A stretch of 41,160 nt of DNA. It comes from Beroe ovata (lineage: Eukaryota; Ctenophora; Nuda; Beroida; Beroidae). The stretch covers positions 1 through 41,160 of the forward strand of contig CAMPET010000035.1 of NCBI GenBank assembly GCA_946803715.1. Reading direction: 5' to 3'. Positions 33,001 through 41,160 of this stretch are shown here, one piece after another. The notes beneath the pieces were generated by a model. The model was not told where the DNA came from. It saw nothing but the letters and a program-made list of their open reading frames with translations, and made no database searches. Position numbers and translations under genes: made by a program. Positions within the stretch are counted from its first letter, which is position 1; every line of letters begins with the position of its first letter.

Positions 33001-33678
33001 CCTCTCCTCACCCCCTCCCTCTTTAATTTTACCCCTCTCCTCACCTCTCCTCTTCCTCCATCTTACCCCCCTCTCTCTCCCTACCCCAGTTCCAAAGTTT
33101 ATGGATATACGGAACACGAGCTAAAACCGGGCGGGTCCAACATCCCTCTGACCCTCCAAAACGTTGAGGAATTCTGCGATTTAACCCGCACATTCTCCCT
33201 CGAAACGGGCATAGCCCGCCAGCTGGAATCATTCGAAGCGGGTTTCACACGTGTATTCCCCATGTGTAATCTCCGGATTTTCACCCCGGAGGAGTGCCGA
33301 TTGTTGCTCTGTGGAGAAATGTCCCCAGACTGGACCCGAGAGGACATTCTCCAGTACACTGAACCGAAATTCGGGTATACCCGCGAAAGCGAGGGATTCC
33401 TCAACCTGGTGGATGTGCTGGTGGAAATGTCCGGACCGGAACGCAAAAACTTCCTCCAGTTTGCGACGGGTTGTAGTTCGCTGCCGCCCGGGGGGTTGGC
33501 AAATCTCCAACCCCGTCTGACGGTCGTGAAGAAAGAGATGGACGGGGGAGACGACTCCTCTCTGCCAAGTGTGAACACGTGTGTCCATTATCTGAAACTG
33601 CCAGAGTACTCGAGCAAAGAGGTGCTGAGGCAGAGACTGCTACAGAGTACCAGGGAGAAGGGATTCCATCTTAATTAG
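7515..33678 (+). CDS. HECTD1: HECTD1 E3 ubiquitin-protein ligase (complete gene, 55 exons)
   Basis: HECTD1 transfers ubiquitin from an E2 through a catalytic cysteine to substrates. The first exon reads [19 protein letters not shown], matching the start of vertebrate HECTD1, so ATG 7515 is secure. My exon chain (given in the segment entries) leaves out the second copies of duplicated exons and totals 8,778 nt, a clean multiple of three, giving 2,925 residues against about 2,610 in human. Order: N-terminal armadillo-like region, ankyrin repeats, long helical and Ser-rich linkers, SUN/galactose-binding-like domain, acidic disordered region, pre-HECT region and HECT domain. Introns are mostly 70-300 bp. 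Introns 29 and 35 each house a cathepsin gene and intron 21 a tRNA. Differences from vertebrates are loss of the MIB/HERC2 domain and longer Ser/Thr/acidic linkers. Two exon blocks occur twice next to ambiguous bases. Confidence 0.96.
9075..9310. repeat. Minisatellite filling HECTD1 intron 7
   Basis: Nearly all of this 228 bp intron consists of units of the type CCTTGACACCACTTTGC, running from 9 bp after the donor to the acceptor CCCCCAG. The last unit forms the acceptor tract, and exon 8 itself opens with a similar TCCTTGACACC that encodes V-L-D-T. Confidence 0.92.
9295..10553 (+). CDS. HECTD1: HECTD1 exons 8-10: ankyrin repeats
   Basis: Exons: 9295-9488, 10084-10242, 10410-10553. They encode [20 protein letters not shown], then ankyrin repeats with the hallmarks [43 protein letters not shown] and [20 protein letters not shown], ending in ILQNPG. 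These are near-identical to vertebrate HECTD1. The acceptor of exon 8 is embedded in a minisatellite unit, and an X-box palindrome (10247-10260) begins 5 bp inside intron 9. Confidence 0.95.
10723..13513 (+). CDS. HECTD1: HECTD1 exons 11-16: linker and helical region, with duplicated exons
   Basis: Exons used: 10723-11172, 11294-11414, 11593-11754, 11915-11988, 13124-13218, 13352-13513. Exon 11 is a 450 nt Ser/Thr/Pro/acidic linker much longer than the vertebrate one. Exons 12-13 match the vertebrate KRLLPVFAQTFQ...SLALIRKMIH region, and exon 16 matches [24 protein letters not shown]. Exons 12-14 recur at 12301-12421, 12605-12766 and 12886-12959, and exon 16 at 13690-13851. Exons 12-14 form a phase 1-1 block and exon 16 is phase 0-0, so either duplication would keep frame if spliced. 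The ambiguous bases at the junctions argue for assembly copies. Confidence 0.85.
11155..13120 (+). repeat. About 1 kb tandem duplication spanning HECTD1 exons 12-14
   Basis: Copy A is 11155-12156 and copy B is 12158 to about 13120, with a single N (12157) between them. Copy B opens in the middle of exon 11 coding sequence (AGGAGCCTGTGTCTGAAG). Exon lengths are identical in the two copies (121, 162 and 74 nt) with a few substitutions, and introns carry indels. Both copies end in CATGACAACACC-type repeats. This pattern fits two allelic contigs placed end to end. Confidence 0.9.
12055..13123. repeat. TGACAACACC-type short tandem repeats at intron 14 ends
   Basis: Two runs (12055-12156 and 13021-13123) of ACACTCATGACA and ACACCATGACA units end at the duplication junction and at the exon 15 acceptor, respectively. 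The unit is related to, but distinct from, the TTGACACCAC minisatellite. Confidence 0.8.
13180..13862 (+). repeat. About 340 bp tandem duplication spanning HECTD1 exons 15 (part) and 16
   Basis: Copy A (13180-13521) and copy B (13523-13862) are separated by N at 13522. Copy B starts inside exon 15 (AGTGCTCAGATAGTGG) and so lacks that exon's acceptor. Exon 16 encodes the same protein in both copies. As with the larger duplication, the junction is an ambiguous base, pointing to unmerged alleles. Confidence 0.9.
14005..15696 (+). CDS. HECTD1: HECTD1 exons 17-21: conserved central region
   Basis: Exons: 14005-14156, 14378-14451, 14534-14663, 14887-15017, 15623-15696. Conserved blocks are [70 protein letters not shown] and [11 protein letters not shown], ending in a Lys-rich stretch as in vertebrates. 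Exons 17 and 19 use acceptors inside TTGACACC-type repeat units. Confidence 0.93.
14675..14872. repeat. Minisatellite filling HECTD1 intron 19 (reverse orientation)
   Basis: About ten units of AGTGGTGTCAAGAG type, the reverse complement of the TTGACACCACT core, begin at the donor (GTAGGTGGTGTCAGG) and run almost to the acceptor TCGCAG. The orientation is opposite to introns 7, 32 and 39. Confidence 0.9.
15736..15822. ncRNA. Foldback hairpin in HECTD1 intron 21, candidate pre-miRNA
   Basis: The left arm begins CTAGACTGGAGACCAAT and the right arm ends ATTGGTCTCCAGTCTAG, a perfect 17 bp stem. After a 2x2 internal loop (TG/TG) the pairing continues with ACAA/TTGT and a CTTC/GAAG helix around a one-base bulge. 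The terminal loop is about 30 nt. The shape fits a precursor microRNA, but a tiny inverted-repeat transposon remnant would look the same. It lies 67 bp upstream of tRNA-Ala. Confidence 0.35.
15890..15961 (+). tRNA. tRNA-Ala (anticodon TGC)
   Basis: This is a complete 72 nt cloverleaf. The acceptor arm GGGGATG pairs with CATCTCC with one G-T pair, followed by discriminator A. The A box reads TAGCTCAGCGGTAGAG and the B box GGTTCGAGACC. The anticodon arm has loop TTTGCAT, with TGC at 15922-15924. There is no intron and no encoded CCA. A TTTT run at 15963-15966 is a typical RNA polymerase III stop. The gene lies on the sense strand within HECTD1 intron 21. Confidence 0.96.
16898..17943 (+). repeat. 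Two-copy tandem repeat, about 500 bp, in HECTD1 intron 21
   Basis: Copies at 16898 to about 17400 and 17445 to about 17943 share AGCACCTCAGG, GGCCGAAATTCGGTCGGC and CTTTAATGAAGACTAAACGG at a constant offset near 547 bp, with roughly 5 % substitutions. No ambiguous base separates them and about 45 bp of unrelated sequence lies between. No coding potential is seen. The sequence may be a dispersed element of this genome. Confidence 0.88.
17990..19738 (+). CDS. HECTD1: HECTD1 exons 22-28: helical region and region before the SUN-like domain
   Basis: Exons: 17990-18127, 18307-18447, 18607-18693, 18761-18915, 19082-19202, 19386-19525, 19650-19738. Recognisable blocks are [95 protein letters not shown] and [12 protein letters not shown]. 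Exons 23 and 24 are conserved only in pattern. Intron 22 consists almost wholly of the minisatellite in reverse orientation. Confidence 0.92.
18128..18298. repeat. Minisatellite filling HECTD1 intron 22 (reverse orientation)
   Basis: The whole intron between donor GTAAGT and acceptor CTCCAG is made of GTGGTGTCAGAGTGTAAA and GTGGTGTCATCTATGAAA units. The donor merges directly into the first unit. Confidence 0.9.
20016..23147 (+). CDS. HECTD1: HECTD1 exons 29-32: SUN / galactose-binding-like domain
   Basis: Exons: 20016-20179, 22481-22597, 22776-22848, 22978-23147. They encode the beta-sandwich domain: [80 protein letters not shown] and [15 protein letters not shown]. The 2.3 kb intron 29, which splits this domain, contains cathepsin gene 1 on the same strand. 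Confidence 0.95.
20806..20818 (+). promoter_or_regulatory. TATA box of cathepsin gene 1
   Basis: GGTTATATAATAA lies about 70 bp upstream of the start codon of the first cathepsin gene, a fitting distance for a short leader. It indicates that this intronless gene has its own promoter inside HECTD1 intron 29. Confidence 0.65.
20882..22243 (+). CDS. Papain-family cysteine peptidase with ShK tail (cathepsin-like 1), intronless, nested in HECTD1 intron 29
   Basis: 453 residues. A signal peptide (about 1-18, hydrophobic [13 protein letters not shown]) is followed by an I29 inhibitory prodomain with the ERFNIN spacing (E51, R55, F59, N62, V66, N70). The mature peptidase starts near K122-R124. Catalytic residues are all present: Q147 and C153 in QGWCGSCW, H296 in [11 protein letters not shown]312 in NSWG. 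Residues 372-401 form a six-Cys ShK-type domain, and a further four-Cys patch (414-432, CGNNLVRC to RHRHIC) closes the protein. This is an endolysosomal or secreted proteolytic enzyme by family. It has a TATA box and an AATAAA, so it is an independent gene transcribed with its host's strand. The absence of introns suggests a retrocopy origin. A paralogue lies at 24578-25924. Confidence 0.93.
   Translation: MMRTLLIVAMATVLGLATNTKYRDILDNPEKLRTLYENLKAELDLNLGELEDRMRWEIFQENVAMVADENEIVDETAEFTVNKFSILSPEERSGWLSGFKNSTGYEAYLKTLSVYQPPITSKKRSTTELPEEWYWTDQNYVTEVQDQGWCGSCWVFAGVSVMETNYAIATGVLRKFSEQELLDCTYEGGKWDGCDGGWQSYTFDYVMRYGRLAPASDYPYTEVDSVCKTREYENAMIGATVAGYQTVEKTEEGHLSALLNNAVSVAYYVTDRFYTYERGIYKDVTSRCRAEGHVNHAVTMVGYGTDYYLVKNSWGRDWGDQGFVKFLRGYHNCGLLNYSIIPVFKATSVTDTSEGDTPTQYNPRHSEPSDDCVDERDDCELHLCFDETVSYEGCRRTCHTCDVDFEAEESDGECGNNLVRCYDGICRHRHICRWVPLIEEMWAGIEDAEGSED
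22346..22351 (+). terminator. Poly(A) signal of cathepsin gene 1
   Basis: AATAAA lies about 100 bp after the stop codon, with a second AATAAA about 15 bp further on. It is ahead of the exon 30 acceptor, so HECTD1 transcripts must read through it. Confidence 0.6.
22601..22745. repeat. GAGTGAGTG microsatellite in HECTD1 intron 30
   Basis: Imperfect GTGAGTGAGTGAGCGTGTG tracts follow the exon 30 donor. Because the unit contains GTGAGT, it repeats the consensus 5' splice site many times. A similar tract lies in calcineurin A (38788-38850). Confidence 0.85.
23160..23412. repeat. Minisatellite filling HECTD1 intron 32
   Basis: About 13 units of CCTTGACACCACTTTT type run from 13 bp after the donor to the acceptor ACATTCAG, in the same orientation as intron 7. 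Confidence 0.92.
23415..28528 (+). CDS. HECTD1: HECTD1 exons 33-41: disordered Ser-rich and acidic region, MIB/HERC2 domain absent
   Basis: Exons: 23415-23505, 23719-23832, 23971-24201, 26502-26666, 26754-27221, 27337-27621, 27719-27815, 28086-28252, 28437-28528. Exon 33 begins [15 protein letters not shown], the equivalent of the vertebrate lead-in to the MIB/HERC2 domain, but goes straight into Ser/Thr-rich sequence. Exon 35 ([20 protein letters not shown]) matches the conserved helical segment after the vertebrate Ser-rich region. Exons 36-41 are low-complexity, and exon 41 carries a run of about 20 Asp/Glu encoded by GAT/GAC/GAA. Boundaries rely on splice sites and phase rather than conservation. 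Intron 35 (24202-26501) contains cathepsin gene 2 on the opposite strand. Confidence 0.82.
24578..25924 (-). CDS. Papain-family cysteine peptidase with ShK tail (cathepsin-like 2), intronless, antisense in HECTD1 intron 35
   Basis: 448 residues on the minus strand. It has a signal peptide (1-20, [15 protein letters not shown]) and an I29 prodomain with ERFNIN spacing (E54, R58, F62, N65, V69, N73). The peptidase domain follows the basic RRKRSS. Q146 and C152 sit in [10 protein letters not shown], where Ala replaces the usual Gly. H302 ([10 protein letters not shown]) and N318 (NSWG) complete the active site. An ShK-type six-Cys domain (378-407) and the same four-Cys terminal patch follow. It is a paralogue of the gene at 20882, moderately diverged in the peptidase but almost identical in the ShK DNA. 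Two in-frame ATGs (M1, M3) are possible starts; the longer is given. Orientation opposite to the host means convergent transcription with HECTD1. Confidence 0.92.
   Translation of the reverse strand: MSMNRLIITSLLLLTSIASAKNTKYRDILQDRQKLRQFYENFKDDLRVEFKGKEDRRRFKIFKQNVELVAAENEVDGETAEFTVNKFALLTPDERLRWISNGLRNVTEWRDGLGSKFRLPVRRKRSSIPKEWFWTDENYVTQVQDQGWCASCWAFSAAATLETNYAIATGVLRKFSEQEAVDCSFEDRPVVWHPWVDSCDGGWPLFAFEYAMKHKRWGSATDYPPYTEEDNTCNSSQYGNGLRGAHIVDVSHVGPTEVDHIEALLSGAVSVAYHVTDRFYLYERGIYKDVAETCTADAYPNHAVAMVGYAPGYFLVKNSWGVDWGDRGFVKFLRGYHNCGLLHHSSIPVLATSGSTDETEGDTPTTYNPRHSEPSDDCVDERDDCELHLCFDETVSYERCRRTCHTCDVDFEAEAEARAGGECGNNLIRCDYDGICRHRHICRWVEFM
26212..26228 (-). promoter_or_regulatory. Candidate TATA box of cathepsin gene 2
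   Basis: On the minus strand this reads CTATATATAAAGCTCC, about 290 bp upstream of the start codon. A good acceptor (CTCCCTACAG) just before the ATG suggests a short intron in the 5' leader, which would explain the distance. Confidence 0.4.
27835..28085. repeat. Minisatellite filling HECTD1 intron 39
   Basis: About 13 units of CCTTGACACCACTGTTCC type fill the intron. The last unit merges into the acceptor TTCCCTTGGCAG. Confidence 0.92.
28617..30379 (+). CDS. HECTD1: HECTD1 exons 42-46: conserved pre-HECT region
   Basis: Exons: 28617-28863, 28974-29145, 29325-29590, 29806-30017, 30219-30379. Conserved blocks are [81 protein letters not shown] and [20 protein letters not shown]. All align with vertebrate HECTD1. 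Exon 45 has an acidic insertion ([12 protein letters not shown]). Confidence 0.94.
30385..30598. repeat. Minisatellite filling HECTD1 intron 46
   Basis: The array starts with one reverse unit (CAGTGGTGTCAG) and continues with degenerate forward units (GTTGACACCACTTTT). The final one, TTGACACCAATC, lies about 25 bp before the acceptor CTTTACAG. Mixed orientation inside one intron allows local hairpins. Confidence 0.85.
30599..33678 (+). CDS. HECTD1: HECTD1 exons 47-55: HECT catalytic domain
   Basis: Exons: 30599-30688, 30840-30952, 31111-31217, 31415-31570, 31723-31864, 31982-32061, 32142-32223, 32376-32586, 33090-33678. The N-lobe contains [40 protein letters not shown] and [15 protein letters not shown]. 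The C-lobe lies wholly in the 589 nt last exon ([46 protein letters not shown]), ending EKGFHLN. The thioester Cys codon is TGT 33580-33582 in the Asn-Thr-Cys-Val-His context, so the enzyme should be active. Exons 51-53 hold a Ser/acidic insert between N-lobe helices, at the place where vertebrate HECTD1 also has a variable insert. Confidence 0.96.
30740..30815 (-). repeat. Degenerate tRNA-like sequence in HECTD1 intron 47
   Basis: On the minus strand there is an A-box-like TAGCTCAGTGGTTAAGG and, about 30 nt later, a B-box-like AGTTCGAGCCCC, with overall tRNA spacing. The acceptor, T and anticodon stems do not pair well, so no isotype is assigned. It is probably a tRNA pseudogene or the head of a tRNA-derived SINE. 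No poly(A) tail or target-site duplication was recognised. Confidence 0.4.
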
Positions 33679-34309
33679 GGACTGGGGAGTTTCACCTTAA
33701 TTAGGGACTCGGCAATTCCATCCAGGGAGGTGGGATTCAAGTAATAACCGGGCGCGACTTTTAGAATCGACTATCGGGACTGAGACGGACTCTTGTTCGA
33801 TCATACTCATAGTCATAGTGACAGTGACAGTGGCTTTCTTTAAGGGGACATCTTTAAGTTTAAGGGAACTTATTATGTTATTGGGTATTCTGCCTTATGA
33901 CAGAGCCATGATTATTGGAAATGGAGTAATTGGACTCATGACAAGGATGAAGTTGGAAAGTTTCTTTTATGAAGTTTCTTTTACCTCCAATGGGAGTAGC
34001 TTTGCGAGGTAGCGTGAAGTAAAATTTTACTCCATAAGATGGGGCCGATATGTACTCATTGCATTGAAAATACTTGAAATGTTTGTTCGTTTGTTTGTCA
34101 TTGTGTTGTGGTTTGACAGTGCTGAAGTAGCTCTCTGATTAGATTTAGAGGGCGGAGAATTGAACCCTCATGGTTTTTCGTGTGTTTTCTCTACAGGGGA
34201 CTGAAATATAGCCAAGTGATCCGGTACTGCACTTGCTCCAAGTCAATCTGGTGTTGTATTTGAAAAAGAATAGACTATTAACATGTAAATTTTGTTTTGG
34301 AACAAGTAC

Positions 34310-34315
34310 AATAAA
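34310..34315 (+). terminator. Candidate poly(A) signal of HECTD1
   Basis: AATAAA about 630 bp after the HECTD1 stop codon, followed by a T-rich stretch (CAGTTTTTCAATC). It is the first full AATAAA seen downstream of the gene. Confidence 0.5.
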
Positions 34316-34405
34316 ACTTGAAATTTAACAGTTTTTCAATCTAGTTTTTCAATTAGTCTGCAACTGCATTCGGTCACGTATTATTTATCTTGTGCTGCAC
34401 GTTGG

Positions 34406-34696
34406 CACGTGCAATTTCGCGCGCGAGGGTCACGTGGAATACTGCTCATTTCATTATCAGTTTCATTTTCCTCTGCCCCTGCCTGCAGTCAACAGTCTTA
34501 TCTCTGTTCAGTACAGTGTTCTTATATCGCACCAAACTGGGAAAACTTGCATTACTTGATTTGGTGCTGAGAAAGCGCTGCACGTGATGATTTCTCAGTC
34601 ACATGACTTTCATCTCAGCTCTTGTTACCACTTCTCTCTCGACTCAACCCAGTACCACGGTACTTCTACTGCAGTTTACTCCTTCAGTTTCACGTG
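34406..34696. promoter_or_regulatory. Cluster of four CACGTG E-boxes upstream of the NPC2-like gene
   Basis: CACGTG occurs at 34406-34411, 34431-34436 (GGTCACGTGG), 34581-34586 and 34691-34696. In vertebrates CACGTG-type CLEAR elements drive lysosomal genes through TFEB/MITF factors. The downstream gene belongs to a lysosomal family, so the link is suggestive only. Confidence 0.35.
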
Positions 34697-35042
34697 GTAA
34701 CTTGATATAGGGAGGAGAAATATGATAAGCTCGGTCACGAACCATGGTTATCAGGTGATTGCAATTGTATTTGTACGGTCATATGTTTGCACTCTCAGAT
34801 TCGTTGGATTTCCCAATCGTCTTTCTTTATAAGCTGTGCAAAAACTTGTTTCGCAGCTTTTCAAAGAATGGAATGATGTATGTTTTGCATGAACTTGGTT
34901 ATCTTATAGCAATCAGATACTGATAAGATGATAATGAGTACTACTCATCGCATCAGGCATTTCTTTGTTCTTTCTACTTCTAAAAGTTCATTTTAGTTCT
35001 ATTTCCGCTTTCCATTAGTAACCTAGTGAGCTAATTATTTCT

Positions 35043-35305
35043 TCGACACCACTCCTTTTTAGCACAACACCATCCTACTCGACAGTGCACCACTTCAACC
35101 CTCCTTGACACCACTTTCAGCTTGACACCACTCCCACATACTATGTGGGTGTCAACTATGTGACATAGTTGACACCACTATTATTCCATAGTAAAATAGT
35201 TGACACCACTTTCTGCTTGACACCACTCCTCCTTCTCCTTGACACCTGCACTCTCAGCTTGACACCACTCCCACAAAGTTGACACCACTATTATTCCATA
35301 GTAAA
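35043..35305. repeat. Minisatellite and hairpins immediately upstream of the NPC2-like gene
   Basis: Units of CTTGACACCACTCCCAC type are mixed with two perfect hairpins: CCCACATA/TATGTGGG (35133-35149) and a 14 bp arm GGTGTCAACTATGT with its complement (35148-35176, one-base loop). A 30 bp block at 35168-35197 recurs at 35278-35307 and runs into the start codon. Confidence 0.85.
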
Positions 35306-36274
35306 ATGAACTCCTCGCTCTTCCTCCTCTCCGTTGCTATGGCGACCACACTCTGCTCCGCCGTTGATTTAACCTACAAGGACTGTGGAAGTACCGCTGA
35401 AATTGTCCAGGTTTTCAGTCCCGATTGTGCTGCACCCGTGTGTAAACTCAAAAAAGGTATTTAACTACAACTGTGTTAAGTTCTTGGTCTCTACCAGTGG
35501 AGAGTACCTTGATATATATCAAGAGCTGAGAATTTGTTGCTATGGGGAGTCTCCAATCTCCATAGCAACAATTTCCTCGTATCCCTCATCTTATGAGATT
35601 CTTGTCTCTTCCAGTTCCCCTCATGTCAACCCAACACATCCCAGGCAACACTTACAACATGAAAATCACATACAAACCGAAGAATGCGATCACTGCGATG
35701 GACGCCAAGTTATATGGTGTTATTGCGGGCATATCTGTACCATTTCCCCTGCCAATAGGGTAAGTACTGACAATTGGGCACGTGATCTGACTCTGAGAGA
35801 GACATGAGACTGAGAGGCAGGGCGCGTGCGTCGATCAAATTCAATGCAGTGGCCATGAGCTAACTCAAAGTCAGAGGACACTACTTCTACACTCTGACTA
35901 ATTACTCGTAGGGACGGATGTGAAGCATCTGGTAACGCTTGTCCCATTGCTGCCGGTACTGAAGTCACCATGTCAGAGGTATTGATAGCAGCCAATCATG
36001 TCACTCCCGTGCGACTCATGATACAAATCACCCACGGAATTCTTGGATTGACCAATCACAATTATCAAATTATAGATTCCCCGGATCATGATCACCCATA
36101 GCTGATCTCAACTTCCATTCCAATATTTCGACCAATCAGAACACTGTTCCCATATTTCAGCCAATGAAAGTGGAGCCCGCTTACCCCGCACTCAGACTAA
36201 CTTCTCGCTGGAAGTTGGAATCCGACGGGGAGGATGTTGTCTGTGTGGAGATCCCGATTGTCATCGTCAACTAG
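35306..36274 (+). CDS. NPC2: NPC2-like ML-domain sterol/lipid carrier
   Basis: Four exons: 35306-35456, 35615-35759, 35912-35978 and 36161-36274, with phases that fit, giving 158 residues (human NPC2 has 151). NPC2 is a soluble lysosomal or secreted protein that binds cholesterol in an ML-fold pocket and hands it to NPC1. A signal peptide of about 19 residues (to LCSA) is followed by the family marks TYKDCGS, SPDCAAPVC, the lipid-pocket loop VPFPLPIGDGC with its partner Cys in GNAC, and the terminal VVCVEIPIVIV. All six disulfide cysteines are present. ATG 35306 is chosen because it begins the signal peptide. The start codon lies in a repeat copy. Animals often have several NPC2-like paralogues, so strict orthology is not claimed. 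Confidence 0.93.
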
Positions 36275-36505
36275 ATACTGTTGCTGGACTCAGTTGCTAT
36301 GGCAACGGTTGATATAAGTACTGTTGCACTTGCTACGACGTCTTATTTTGTTCGGAAGGAATTTCGAGGCCTTTGAGTTTGTAGGAAACTTGGTAGTCGA
36401 GGGTGATTTTGAAGATATTATGTGAATGCGTCTCAGCGTCTTAACGTCATTTAACAATTAAGAAACCAATTCACACAGTTTCCCTGTCCTCTACATTCGA
36501 ACGCT

Positions 36506-36543
36506 GCGCGCCATTTGTAGTGCACGTGCACAAAATGGCGCGC
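36506..36543. promoter_or_regulatory. Imperfect dyad around GTGCACGTGCAC
   Basis: GCGCGCCATTT and AAATGGCGCGC flank a perfect 12 bp palindrome GTGCACGTGCAC (36520-36531), with spacers of 3 and 1 bp. It can be read as a symmetric protein site or a hairpin. It has no assigned function. Confidence 0.5.
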
Positions 36544-37151
36544 GCGTAGCAGGGATGGAGAATCAACAATCAAGTTTGTGATCATTACCATAGAGACGAA
36601 ATAATGACTGACGTTTTTTCGCAATAATTATCTTATTTTAGTTTAGATGAATCGTTCCTCTTACATATTACACTTCAAATTTGTCAAAACAAATCCAATA
36701 ACTACCAAATCTTTCTCAAAAATCTATGATGAGAAATTGTAATTTATATAATCTAAGACAAATTCAAAACTACTACTTTATTATTATTGATACTTATCAA
36801 TAGAGATGTTTTTCTAACACACACTAAGATAAAATACCGTATGTAACTTTCAAACCGGATAATTGTTTCAAGATACATGAAATCGGTGATCCATAAAAGT
36901 GAAATCAGCGTTACTCTCAGAACAGCGACGAATTTGATCCCCACGACCGGTAATTAGCTAATTAGATAATTAGCTCCCCGATAATAACCGATAACAATGC
37001 CAATTATAAATACTATTTCGTTTCTAGTGTTGATAAATTTGGGGAGCTTGGGATTCATGATTTAAATTCCTACTAAAAAAGCATTAACATGTAATATATA
37101 TGCAGTTCACGAAGACATAACAAAATTTACCATAATTAGAATCAAAAATCT

Positions 37152-37203
37152 CCATATATGGGCATAGGATGAGTCACGTGACACGCTCTATGCCCATATA
37201 AGG
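37152..37203. promoter_or_regulatory. CArG - CACGTG - CArG dyad
   Basis: CCATATATGG (37152-37161) and CCATATAAGG (37194-37203) face each other around a long inverted repeat (ATGGGCATAG / CTATGCCCAT). At its centre lies GTCACGTGAC (37173-37182), a perfect CLEAR-type E-box. The layout resembles 3492-3543. Factor binding is inferred only. Confidence 0.5.
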
Positions 37204-37638
37204 ACACTCCAGGTGTAAGAAATTTGAATGCCCGCTATTATGACCAAAATTACATTCTGAAAGCATATATATTATACCAAACACACACTAAAATTGAAAA
37301 GAGAAATATAACCAAAGTAGACCAAACACAACTAAACATCATATAGAATAGATTGAAAACCGAATTTTACCGATCATGAAACCGATTAGGTGTTAGATGA
37401 TAAATGGAAAGGGTGGATCTAACTAAGGGTCTGGATAATGTCTGTGGTTTCTCAATGAATCGATACCCGTTTATAATGAGTCACGCGATAATTTGGGGAT
37501 CACTATGGTAACAACAACCGCTCTGTGCTGCTGACACCACTCTGTTGACACCACTCTGTTGCAGTGGTTTCCATGGCAACGATTTGACAACACTCCCGTG
37601 TATTGTAGGTAGTATGTAAAAGCTCTATTTGAACGTTA

Positions 37639-41160
<3,522 letters not shown>

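Larger units (their letters stand above)
33679..35305. other. HECTD1 3' flank and upstream region of the NPC2-like gene
   Basis: The first 60 bp contain a partial duplication of the HECTD1 end (CTTAATTAGGGACT twice). A poly(A) signal for HECTD1 lies at 34310. From 34380 to 34700 there are four CACGTG E-boxes and a CpG-rich GCGCGCG patch. From 35040 to the NPC2-like start codon the DNA is minisatellite. No further gene was found. Confidence 0.6.
36275..37638. other. Intergenic region between the convergent NPC2-like and calcineurin A genes
   Basis: No gene was found. Contents are an X-box palindrome just after the NPC2-like stop (36293-36306), a GC-rich dyad (36506-36543), AT-rich DNA, a CArG/CACGTG dyad (37152-37203), two minisatellite units (37530-37562) and a further X-box form (37567-37580). 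The 3' untranslated regions of both neighbours must lie here. Confidence 0.6.

Overview
This 41 kb window is nuclear DNA of an animal. The evidence is GT-AG introns of about 70 to 2,300 bp in multi-exon genes that follow metazoan families residue by residue, a matricellular TSP1 plus cystine-knot protein, calcineurin A, an NPC2-like lipid carrier and papain peptidases with ShK tails. The compact introns, heavy polymorphism and CCN-like gene suggest an early-branching marine animal, perhaps a sponge. The species cannot be fixed from the sequence alone.

Layout. 1-2375: repeats and no secure exon. 2376-5537 (+): last five exons of a CCN-like gene. 5538-7514: intergenic. 7515-33678 (+): a complete HECTD1 E3 ubiquitin ligase in 55 exons. 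The exon chain I built totals 8,778 nt, divides by three, gives 2,925 residues and ends in a HECT domain with its catalytic cysteine. Inside HECTD1 introns lie a tRNA-Ala(TGC) and a foldback hairpin (intron 21), an intronless cathepsin-ShK peptidase on the same strand (intron 29), a paralogous intronless peptidase on the opposite strand (intron 35) and a tRNA-like relic (intron 46). 35306-36274 (+): a four-exon NPC2-like gene. 37639-40519 (-): the last seven exons of calcineurin A, running in from beyond the right edge.

Three of the proteins (two cathepsins and NPC2-like) belong to secreted or lysosomal families. HECTD1 and calcineurin A are intracellular signalling enzymes. No operon-like logic is seen. 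The clearest links between genes are physical nesting and shared dispersed sequence modules.

Two modules dominate the non-coding DNA. One is a roughly 16-18 bp minisatellite (core TTGACACCACTTTTCC) that fills whole introns in either orientation and resembles a branch point plus pyrimidine tract. The other is a palindrome of the RFX X-box type (GTTRCCATGGYAAC), present at least 16 times, including inside three unrelated coding sequences where it encodes Val-Ala-Met-Ala-Thr. All three ambiguous bases (325, 12157, 13522) sit exactly between near-identical tandem copies, so the duplicated HECTD1 exons are probably unmerged haplotypes rather than biology.
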